A model generated the notes under the pieces. That model did not search any database. It saw only the letters and a list, made by a program, of their open reading frames with translations, and was not told the DNA's origin. Positions 37,101-47,977 of a DNA stretch of 64,000 nt are shown piece by piece; position 1 is the stretch's first letter, and each line of letters begins with the position of its first letter. The position numbers were made by a program, and so were the translations under genes. Source of the stretch: Hippophae tibetana (Eukaryota > Streptophyta > Magnoliopsida > Rosales > Elaeagnaceae); contig CM072801.1 in the NCBI GenBank assembly GCA_037013495.1, positions 108,941,816-109,005,815 of the forward strand, read 5' to 3'.

Positions 37101-37479
37101 AAAACTTTTGTGCTTTGGAGGATTTCTCCTCTCTTAAGTCACAATTTCCAAAAAGGGAAAGAAATTTTGTCCTTAAAGTCTTGTATTTTATTTCAATTTT
37201 GTTGACATTGTTTTCGACTTTGGATTTTGATAACTTATTTTTCTTTAAAATCATGTCATCTTTTACTTTTCTTTGTTTTATGTGTTCCACCTTTCTTTCT
37301 TCTTGAGAAAAACAAGAGAGCTAATACAGTTCACAGTGTAAAAACAAAAAGAAGGTATTAATTGTGGTTGTAACTAAAAACTGTTATAACTTTTATTTTG
37401 TGCATCGAAATGAGTACTATAACATATCAAATCTGAAGCTCATTCCGATGCCTAAAAACGCACAGTAGCAATAGTATAT
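34196..37479 (+). repeat. Units 54-58: second copy of units 44-48 at 6564 bp
   Basis: Unit starts are 34196, 34854, 35510, 36165 and 36822; the counterparts are 27632, 28290, 28946, 29600 and 30257. The order P, Q, R1, R2, P-variant is the same in both. Rare markers are shared: GTTCTCGCG and TTGCGAAAAATGG in units 46 and 56, TTCCTCAC and AAAACTTGATTC in units 48 and 58, and GAATTAG tails in 44 and 54. Differences by eye are few: GGAAGTT against GGAGGTT, GTTCCTCC against GTTCCACC, CGTTTGGG against CGTTTCGG, CAGCGTTC against CAGCATTC, TTTTCCACTT against TTTTCGACTT. The copies are about 10 units apart, so a larger duplication has since diverged slightly. Confidence 0.85.
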
Positions 37480-40400
37480 TTCCCCACTTTTGTCAACCCA
37501 AATTTCATGGTGCATACTACATAATGATGTCTTAAACTTTGGTCGCACCTTATTTCATTGTAATCTCTTCTTGCTCTTTAGGATTTCAATTTGTTCATTT
37601 TAGCCATATTCTTAGTAATTCAATCTTTCTTATTCCATTGAGTTCCAGCGTTCTTAGGTTGTCCGCAAAATGGATTCGCATCGTTTGGGATCATAACCTT
37701 GGTTGCTGAAAATGGTGTATCTACCTTCACATATCTATTTTAAGAATTTTAGGTTTAAAACATTTTGTGCTTTGGAGGTTTTCTCCTCTCTTAAGTCACA
37801 ATTTCCAAAAAGATAAAGAAATTGTGTCCTTAAAGTCTTCTCTTTTATTTCAATTTTGTAGACATTGTTTTCAACTTTGCATTTCATATCTTATTTTTCT
37901 TTAAAATCATGTCATCTTTTACTTTTCTTTGTTTTATGTGTTCCACCTTTCTTTCTTCTTGAGAAAAACAAGAGAGCTAATACAGTTCACAGTGTAAAAA
38001 CAAAAAGAAGGTATTAATTGAGGTTGAACTAAAAACTGTTATAACTTTTATTTTGTGCATCGAAATGAGTACTATAACATATCAAATCTGAAGCTCGTTC
38101 CGATGCCTAAAAACGCACCGTAGCAATAGTATATTTCCCCACTTTTGTCAACCCAAATTTCATGGTGCATACTACATAATGATGTCTTAAACTTTGGTCG
38201 CACCTTATTTCGTTGTAATCTCTTCTTGCTCTTTAGTATTTCAATTTGTTCCTCTTCGCCATATTCTTAGTAATTCAATCAATCTTATTCCATTGAGTTC
38301 TAGCGTTCTTAGGTTGTCCGCAAAAGGGATTCGCATCGTTTCGGATCATAACCTTGGTTGCTAAAAATGGTGTATCTACCTTCACATATCTATTTTTAGA
38401 ATTTTAGGTTTAAAAAATTTTGTGCTTTGGAGGTTTTCTCCTCTCTTAAGTCACAATTTCCAAAAAGAGAAAGAAATTGTGTCCTTAAAGTCTTGTCTTT
38501 TATTTCAATTTTTTTGACATTGTTTTCCACTTTGGATTTCATACTTTTATTTTTCTTTAAAATCTTGTCATCTTTTACTTTTCTTTGTTTTATGTGTTCC
38601 ACCTTTCTTTCTTCTTGAGAAAAACAAGAGAGCTAATACAGTTCACAGTGTAAAAACAAAAAGAAGGTATTAATTGTGGTTGTAACTAAAAACTGTTATA
38701 ACTTTTATTTTGTGCATCGAAATGAGTACTATAACATATCAAATCTGAAGCTCGTTCCGATGCCTAAAAACGCACCGTAGCAATAGTATATTTCCTCACT
38801 TTTGTCAACCCAAATTTCATGGTGCATACTACATAATGATGTCTTAAACTTTGGTCGCACCTTATTTCGTTGTAATCTCTTCTTGCTCTTTAGGATTTCA
38901 ATTTGTTCATCTTAGCCCTATTCTTAGTATTTCAATCTTTCTTATTCCATTGAGTTCCAGCGTTCTTAGGTTGTCCGCAAAACTTGATTCGCATCGTTTG
39001 GGATCATAACCTTGGATGTGGAAAATGGAGTATCTATCTTCAAATATCTATTTTTAGAATTTTAGATTTAAAAACTTTTGTGCTTTGGAGGTTTTCTCCT
39101 CTCTTAAGTCACAATTTCCAAAAAGGGAAAGAAATTTTGTCCTTAAAGTCTTGTATTTTATTTCAATTTTGTTGACATTGTTTTCCACTTTGGATTTTGA
39201 TAACTTATTTTTCTTTAAAATCATGTCATCTTTTACTTTTCTTTGTTTTATGTGTTCCACCTTTCTTTCTTCTTGAGAAAAACAAGAGAGCTAATACAGT
39301 TCACAGTGTAAAAACAAAAAGAAGGTATTAATTGTGGTTGTAACTAAAAACTGTTATAACTTTTATTTTGTGCATCGAAATGAGTACTATAACATATCAA
39401 ATCTGAAGCTCATTCCGATGCCTAAAAACGCACAGTAGCAATAGTATATTTCCCCACTTTTGTCAACCCAAATTTCATGGTGCATACTACATAATGATGT
39501 CTTAAACTTTGGTCGCACCTTATTTCATTGTAATCTCTTCTTGCTCTTTAGGATTTCAATTTGTTCATTTTAGCCATATTCTTAGTAATTCAATCTTTCT
39601 TATTCCATTGAGTTCCAGCGTTCTTAGGTTGTCCGCAAAATGGATTCGCATCGTTTGGGATCATAACCTTGGTTGCTGAAAATGGTGTATCTACCTTCAC
39701 ATATCTATTTTAAGAATTTTAGGTTTAAAACATTTTGTGCTTTGGAGGTTTTCTCCTCTCTTAAGTCACAATTTCCAAAAAGATAAAGAAATTGTGTCCT
39801 TAAAGTCTTGTCTTTTATTTCAATTTTGTAGACATTGTTTTCAACTTTGCATTTCATATCTTATTTTTCTTTAAAATCATGTCATCTTTTACTTTTCTTT
39901 GTTTTATGTGTTCCACCTTTCTTTCTTCTTGAGAAAAACAAGAGAGCTAATACAGTTCACAGTGTAAAAACAAAAAGAAGGTATTAATTGTGGTTGTAAC
40001 TAAAAACTGTTATAACTTTTATTTTGTCCATCGAAATGAGTTCTATAACATATCAAATCTGAAGCTCGTTCCGATACCTAAAAACGCACCGTAGCAATAG
40101 TATATTTCCCCACTTTTGTCAACCCAAATTTCATGGTGCATACTACATAATGATGTCTTAAACTTTGGTCGCACCTTATTTCGTTGTAATCTCTTCTTGC
40201 TCTTTAGTATTTCAATTTGTTCCTCTTCGCCATATTCTTAGTAATTCAATCAATCTTATTCCATTGAGTTCTAGCGTTCTTAGGTTGTCCGCAAAAGGGA
40301 TTCGCATCGTTTCGGATCATAACCTTGGTTGCTAAAAATGGTGTATCTACCTTCACATATCTATTTTTTGAATTTTAGGTTTAAAAAATTTTGTGCTTTG

Positions 40401-42076
40401 GAGGTTTTCTCCTCTCTTAAGTCACAATTTCCAAAAAGAGAAAGAAATTGTGTCCTTAAAGTCTTGTCTTTTATTTCAATTTTTTTGACATTGTTTTCCA
40501 CTTTGGATTTCATACTTTTATTTTTCTTTAAAATCATGTCATCTTTTACTTTTCTTTGTTTTATGTGTTCCACCTTTCTTTCTTCTTGAGAAAAACAAGA
40601 GAGCTAATACAGTTCACAGTGTAAAAACAAAAAGAAGGTATTAATTGTGGTTGTAACTAAAAACTGTTATAACTTTTATTTTGTGCATCGAAATGAGTAC
40701 TATAACATATCAAATCTGAAGCTCGTTCCGATGCCTAAAAACGCACCGTAGCAATAGTATATTTCCTCACTTTTGTCAACCCAAATTTCATGGTGCATAC
40801 TACATAATGATGTCTTAAACTTTGGTCGCACCTTATTTCGTTGTAATCTCTTCTTGCTCTTTAGGATTTCAATTTGTTCATCTTAGCCCTATTCTTAGTA
40901 TTTCAATCTTTCTTATTCCATTGAGTTCCAGCGTTCTTAGGTTGTCCGCAAAACTTGATTCGCATCGTTTGGGATCATAACCTTGGATGTGGAAAATGGT
41001 GTATCTATCTTCAAATATCTATTTTTAGAATTTTAGATTTAAAAACTTTTGTGCTTTGGAGGTTTTCTCCTCTCTTAAGTCACAATTTCCAAAAAGGGAA
41101 AGAAATTTTGTCCTTAAAGTCTTGTATTTTATTTCAATTTTGTTGACATTGTTTTCCACTTTGGATTTTGATAACTTATTTTTCTTTAAAATCATGTCAT
41201 CTTTTACTTTTCTTTGTTTTATGTGTTCCACCTTTCTTTCTTCTTGAGAAAAACAAGAGAGCTAATACAGTTCACAGTGTAAAAACAAAAAGAAGGTATT
41301 AATTGTGGTTGTAACTAAAAACTGTTATAACTTTTATTTTGTCCATCGAAATGAGTACTATAACATATCAAATCTGAAGCTCATTCCGATGCCTAAAAAC
41401 GCACAGTAGCAATAGTATATTTCCCCACTTTTGTCAACCCAAATTTCATGGTGCATACTACATAATGATGTCTTAAACTTTGGTCGCACCTTATTTCATT
41501 GTAATCTCTTCTTGCTCTTTAGGATTTCAATTTGTTCATTTTAGCCATATTCTTAGTAATTCAATCAATCTTATTCCATTGAGTTCCAGCGTTCTTAGGT
41601 TGTCCGCAAAATGGATTCGCATCGTTTGGGATCATAACCTTGGTTGCTGAAAATGGTGTATCTACCTTCACATATCTATTTTAAGAATTTTAGGTTTAAA
41701 ACATTTTGTGCTTTGGAGGTTTTCTCCTCTCTTAAGTCACAATTTCCAAAAAGATAAAGAAATTGTGTCCTTAAAGTCTTGTCTTTTATTTCAATTTTGT
41801 AGACATTGTTTTCAACTTTGCATTTCATATCTTATTTTTCTTTAAAATCATGTCATCTTTTACTTTTCTTTGTTTTATGTGTTCCACCTTTCTTTCTTCT
41901 TGAGAAAAACAAGAGAGCTAATACAGTTCACAGTGTAAAAACAAAAAGAAGGTATTAATTGTGGTTGTAACTAAAAACTGTTATAACTTTTATTTTGTCC
42001 ATCGAAATGAGTTCTATAACATATCAAATCTGAAGCTCGTTCCGATACCTAAAAACGCACCGTAGCAATAGTATAT
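36165..42076 (+). repeat. Trimer higher-order repeat (R2, P-variant, Q), three copies
   Basis: Copies are units 57-59 (36165, 36822, 37480), 60-62 (38135, 38792, 39450) and 63-65 (40106, 40763, 41421); offsets are 1970 and 1971 bp. In each copy the first unit has CATACTTTTATTTT, the second has TTCCTCAC with AAAACTTGATTC and GGATTTTGATAAC (658 bp), and the third has TTTCATTG, AAAATGGATTC, AAGATAAAG and TTTGCATTTC. Private changes within copies are CAGCATTC, GGAGGATTTC and GTCTTCTC in the first copy. The third copy has an ATTTTTTGAATTT segment in unit 63, GTGTATCTATC in unit 64 and CAATCAATCTT in unit 65. The tail GCTCATTCCGATGCC with CACAGTAGC marks the second unit of all three copies. Confidence 0.92.
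37480..38134 (+). repeat. Unit 59, chimeric Q/R1 monomer (655 bp)
   Basis: The first part is a standard Q unit (TTTCATTG, CATTTTAGCC, AAAATGGATTC, AAGATAAAG, TTTGCATTTC). The tail reads TTGAGGTTGAACTAAA and TTTTGTGCATCG with GATGCC, the tail of R1 units such as 56 (see 36050). Its trimer counterparts 62 and 65 instead end TGGTTGTAACTAAA, TTTTGTCCATCG, GAGTTCTATAAC and GATACC. The switch lies between the TTTGCATTTC near 37877 and the GAGGTTGAAC near 38030. It is a plausible footprint of the crossover that began the trimer. Confidence 0.85.
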
Positions 42077-45000
42077 TTCCCCACTTTTGTCAACCCAAAT
42101 TTCATGGTGCATACTACATAATGATGTCTTAAACTTTGGTCGCACCTTATTTCGTTGTAATCTCTTCTTGCTCTTTAGTATTTCAATTTGTTCCTCTTCG
42201 CCATATTCTTAGTAATTCAATCAATCTTATTCCATTGAGTTCTAGCGTTCTTAGGTTGTCCGCAAAAGGGATTCGCATCGTTTGGGATCATAACCTTGGT
42301 TGCTAAAAATGGTGTATCTACCTTCACATATCTATTTTTTGAATTTTAGGTTTAAAAAATTTTGTGCTTTGGAGGTTTTCTCCTCTCTTAAGTCACAATT
42401 TCCAAAAAGAGAAAGAAATTGTGTCCTTAAAGTCTTGTCTTTTATTTCAATTTTGTTGACATTGTTTTCCACTTTGGATTTCATATCTTATTTTTCTTTA
42501 AAATCATGTCATCTTTTACTTTTCTTTGTTTTATGTGTTCCATCTTTCTTTCTTCTTGAGAAAAACAAGAGAGCTAATACAGTTCACAGTGTAAAAACAA
42601 AAAGAAGGTATTAATTGTGGTTGTAACTAAAAACTGTTATAACTTTTATTTTGTGCATCGAAATGAGTACTATAACATATCAAATCTGAAGCTCATTCCG
42701 ATGAATAAAAACGCACAGTAGTAATAGTATATTTCCCCACTTTTGTCAACCCAAATTTCATGGTGCATACTACATAATGATGTCTTAAACTTTGGTCGCA
42801 CCTTATTTCATTGTAATCTCTTCTTGCTCTTTAGGATTTCAATTTGTTCATTTTAGCCATATTCTTAGTAATTCAATCTTTCTTATTCCATTGAGTTCCA
42901 GCGTTCTTAGGTTGTCCGCAAAATGGATTCGCATCGTTTGGGATCATAACCTTGGTTGCTGAAAATGGTGTATCTACCTTCACATATCTATTTTAAGAAT
43001 TTTAGGTTTAAAACATTTTGTGCTTTGGAGGTTTTCTCCTCTCTTAAGTCACAATTTCCAAAAAGAGAAAGAAATTGTGTCCTTAAAGTCTTGTCTTTTA
43101 TTTCAATTTTGTAGACATTGTTTTCAACTTTGGATTTCATATCTTATTTTTCTTTAAAATCATGTCATCTTTTACTTTTCTTTGTTTTATGTGTTCCACC
43201 TTTCTTTCTTCTTGAGAAAAACAAGAGAGCTAATACAGTTCACAGTGTAAAAACAAAAAGAAGGTATTAATTGTGGTTGTAACTAAAAACTGTTATAACT
43301 TTTATTTTGTCCATCGAAATGAGTACTATAACATATCAAATCTGAAGCTCGTTCCGATACCGAAAAACGCACCGTAGCAATAGTATATTTCCCCACTTTT
43401 GTCAACCCAAATTTCATGGTGCATACTACATAATGATGTCTTAAACTTTGGTCGCACCTTATTTCGTTGTAATCTCTTCTTGCTCTTTAGTATTTCAATT
43501 TGTTCCTCTTCGCCATATTCTTAGTAATTCAATCAATCTTATTCCATTGAGTTCTAGCGTTCTTAGGTTGTCCACAAAAGGGATTCGCATCGTTTGGGAT
43601 CATAACCTTGGTTGCTAAAAATGGTGTATCTACCTTCACATATCTATTTTTAGAATTTTAGGTTTAAAAAATTTTGTGCTTTGGAGGTTTTCTCCTCTCT
43701 TAAGTCACAATTTCCAAAAAGAGAAAAAAATTGTGTCCTTAAAGTCTTGTCTTTTATTTCAATTTTTTTGACATTGTTTTCCACTTTGGATTTCATATCT
43801 TATTTTTCTTTAAAATCTTGTCATCTTTTACTTTTTTTTGTTTTATGTGTTCCACCTTTCTTTCTTCTTGAGAAAAACAAGAGAGCTAATACAGTTCACA
43901 GTGTAAAAACAAAAAGAAGGTATTAATTGAGGTTGAACTAAAAACTGTTATAACTTTTATTTTGTGCATCGAAATGAGTACTATAACATATCAAATCTGA
44001 AGCTCATTCCGATGAATAAAAACGCACAGTAGTAATAGTATATTTCCCCACTTTTGTCAACCCAAATTTCATGGTGCATACTACATAATGATGTCTTAAA
44101 CTTTGGTCGCACCTTATTTCATTGTAATCTCTTCTTGCTCTTTAGGATTTCAATTTGTTCATTTTAGCCATATTCTTAGTAATTCAATCTTTCTTATTCC
44201 ATTGAGTTCCAGCGTTCTTAGGTTGTCCGCAAAATGGATTCGCATCGTTTGGGATCATAACCTTGGTTGCTGAAAATGGTGTATCTACCTTCACATATCT
44301 ATTTTAAGAATTTTAGGTTTAAAACATTTTGTGCTTTGGAGGTTTTCTCCTCTCTTAAGTCACAATTTCCAAAAAGATAAAGAAATTGTGTCCTTAAAGT
44401 CTTGTCTTTTATTTCAATTTTGTAGACATTGTTTTCAACTTTGCATTTCATATCTTATTTTTCTTTAAAATCATGTCATCTTTTACTTTTCTTTGTTTTA
44501 TGTGTTCCACCTTTCTTTCTTCTTGAGAAAAACAAGAGAGCTAATACAGTTCACAGTGTAAAAACAAAAAGAAGGTATTAATTGTGGTTGTAACTAAAAA
44601 CTGTTATAACTTTTATTTTGTCCATCGAAATGAGTTCTATAACATATCAAATCTGAAGCTCGTTCCGATACCTAAAAACGCACCGTAGCAATAGTATATT
44701 TCCCCACTTTTGTCAACCCAAATTTCATGGTGCATACTACATAATGATGTCTTAAACTTTGGTCGCACCTTATTTCGTTGTAATCTCTTCTTGCTCTTTA
44801 GTATTTCAATTTGTTCCTCTTCGCCATATTCTTAGTAATTCAATCAATCTTATTCCATTGAGTTCTAGCGTTCTTAGGTTGTCCGCAAAAGGGATTCGCA
44901 TCGTTTGGGATCATAACCTTGGTTGCTAAAAATGGTGTATCTACCTTCACATATCTATTTTTTGAATTTTAGGTTTAAAAAATTTTGTGCTTTGGAGGTT

Positions 45001-47977
45001 TTCTCCTCTCTTAAGTCACAATTTCCAAAAAGAGAAAGAAATTGTGTCCTTAAAGTCTTGTCTTTTATTTCAATTTTGTTGACATTGTTTTCCACTTTGG
45101 ATTTCATATCTTATTTTTCTTTAAAATCATGTCATCTTTTACTTTTCTTTGTTTTATGTGTTCCATCTTTCTTTCTTCTTGAGAAAAACAAGAGAGCTAA
45201 TACAGTTCACAGTGTAAAAACAAAAAGAAGGTATTAATTGTGGTTGTAACTAAAAACTGTTATAACTTTTATTTTGTGCATCGAAATGAGTACTATAACA
45301 TATCAAATCTGAAGCTCATTCCGATGAATAAAAACGCACAGTAGTAATAGTATATTTCCCCACTTTTGTCAACCCAAATTTCATGGTGCATACTACATAA
45401 TGATGTCTTAAACTTTGGTCGCACCTTATTTCATTGTAATCTCTTCTTGCTCTTTAGGATTTCAATTTGTTCATTTTAGCCATATTCTTAGTAATTCAAT
45501 CTTTCTTATTCCATTGAGTTCCAGCGTTCTTAGGTTGTCCGCAAAATGGATTCGCATCGTTTGGGATCATAACCTTGGTTGCTGAAAATGGTGTATCTAC
45601 CTTCACATATCTATTTTAAGAATTTTAGGTTTAAAACATTTTGTGCTTTGGAGGTTTTCTCCTCTCTTAAGTCACAATTTCCAAAAAGAGAAAGAAATTG
45701 TGTCCTTAAAGTCTTGTCTTTTATTTCAATTTTGTAGACATTGTTTTCAACTTTGGATTTCATATCTTATTTTTCTTTAAAATCATGTCATCTTTTACTT
45801 TTCTTTGTTTTATGTGTTCCACCTTTCTTTCTTCTTGAGAAAAACAAGAGAGCTAATACAGTTCACAGTGTAAAAACAAAAAGAAGGTATTAATTGTGGT
45901 TGTAACTAAAAACTGTTATAACTTTTATTTTGTCCATCGAAATGAGTACTATAACATATCAAATCTGAAGCTCGTTCCGATACCGAAAAACGCACCGTAG
46001 CAATAGTATATTTCCCCACTTTTGTCAACCCAAATTTCATGGTGCATACTACATAATGATGTCTTAAACTTTGGTCGCACCTTATTTCGTTGTAATCTCT
46101 TCTTGCTCTTTAGTATTTCAATTTGTTCCTCTTCGCCATATTCTTAGTAATTCAATCAATCTTATTCCATTGAGTTCTAGCGTTCTTAGGTTGTCCACAA
46201 AAGGGATTCGCATCGTTTGGGATCATAACCTTGGTTGCTAAAAATGGTGTATCTACCTTCACATATCTATTTTTAGAATTTTAGGTTTAAAAAATTTTGT
46301 GCTTTGGAGGTTTTCTCCTCTCTTAAGTCACAATTTCCAAAAAGAGAAAAAAATTGTGTCCTTAAAGTCTTGTCTTTTATTTCAATTTTTTTGACATTGT
46401 TTTCCACTTTGGATTTCATATCTTATTTTTCTTTAAAATCTTGTCAACTTTTACTTTTTTTTGTTTTATGTGTTCCACCTTTCTTTCTTCTTGAGAAAAA
46501 CAAGAGAGCTAATACAGTTCACAGTGTAAAAACAAAAAGAAGGTATTAATTGAGGTTGAACTAAAAACTGTTATAACTTTTATTTTGTGCATCGAAATGA
46601 GTACTATAACATATCAAATCTGAAGCTCATTCCGATGAATAAAAACGCACAGTAGTAATAGTATATTTCCCCACTTTTGTCAACCCAAATTTCATGGTGC
46701 ATACTACATAATGATGTCTTAAACTTTGGTCGCACCTTATTTCATTGTAATCTCTTCTTGCTCTTTAGGATTTCAATTTGTTCATTTTAGCCATATTCTT
46801 AGTAATTCAATCTTTCTTATTCCATTGAGTTCCAGCGTTCTTAGGTTGTCCGCAAAATGGATTCGCATCGTTTGGGATCATAACCTTGGTTGCTGAAAAT
46901 GGTGTATCTACCTTCACATATCTATTTTAAGAATTTTAGGTTTAAAACATTTTGTGCTTTGGAGGTTTTCTCCTCTCTTAAGTCACAATTTCCAAAAAGA
47001 GAAAGAAATTGTGTCCTTAAAGTCTTGTCTTTTATTTCAATTTTGTAGACATTGTTTTCAACTTTGGATTTCATATCTTATTTTTCTTTAAAATCATGTC
47101 ATCTTTTACTTTTCTTTGTTTTATGTGTTCCACCTTTCTTTCTTCTTGAGAAAAACAAGAGAGCTAATACAGTTCACAGTGTAAAAACAAAAAGAAGGTA
47201 TTAATTGTGGTTGTAACTAAAAACTGTTATAACTTTTATTTTGTCCATCGAAATGAGTACTATAACATATCAAATCTGAAGCTCGTTCCGATACCGAAAA
47301 ACGCACCGTAGCAATAGTATATTTCCCCACTTTTGTCAACCCAAATTTCATGGTGCATACTACATAATGATGTCTTAAACTTTGGTCGCACCTTATTTCG
47401 TTGTAATCTCTTCTTGCTCTTTAGTATTTCAATTTGTTCCTCTTCGCCATATTCTTAGTAATTCAATCAATCTTATTCCATTGAGTTCTAGCGTTCTTAG
47501 GTTGTCCACAAAAGGGATTCGCATCGTTTGGGATCATAACCTTGGTTGCTAAAAATGGTGTATCTACCTTCACATATCTATTTTTAGAATTTTAGGTTTA
47601 AAAAGTTTTGTGCTTTGGAGGTTTTCTCCTCTCTTAAGTCACAATTTCCAAAAAGAGAAAAAAATTGTGTCCTTAAAGTCTTGTCTTTTATTTCAATTTT
47701 TTTGATATTGTTTTCCACTTTGGATTTCATATCTTATTTTTCTTTAAAATCTTGTCATCTTTTACTTTTTTTTGTTTTATGTGTTCCACCTTTCTTTCTT
47801 CTTGAGAAAAACAAGAGAGCTAATACAGTTCACATTGTAAAAACAAAAAGAAGGTATTAATTGAGGTTGAACTAAAAACTGTTATAACTTTTATTTTGTG
47901 CATCGAAATGAGTACTATAACATATCAAATCTGAAGCTCGTTCCGATGCCTAAAAACGCACCGTAGCAATAGTATAT
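42077..47977 (+). repeat. Units 66-74: nested 2623-bp and 1311-bp higher-order repeats
   Basis: Unit starts are 42077, 42733, 43389, 44044, 44700, 45356, 46012, 46667 and 47323. The order is R3, Q, R1, Q', R3, Q, R1, Q, R1. Units 66-68 recur as 70-72 at 2623 bp, and 71-72 recur as 73-74 at 1311 bp. Q' (unit 69) has AAGATAAAG and TTTGCATTTC, while the other Q units have AAGAGAAAG and TTTGGATTTC. Units 66, 68, 70 and 72 end with CATTCCGATGAATAAAAACG and CAGTAGTAATAG, a tail not seen elsewhere. Private changes are GTCAACTTTTAC in unit 72 and TTTTGATATTG, AAAAAGTTTTG and TTCACATTG in unit 74. Confidence 0.9.
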
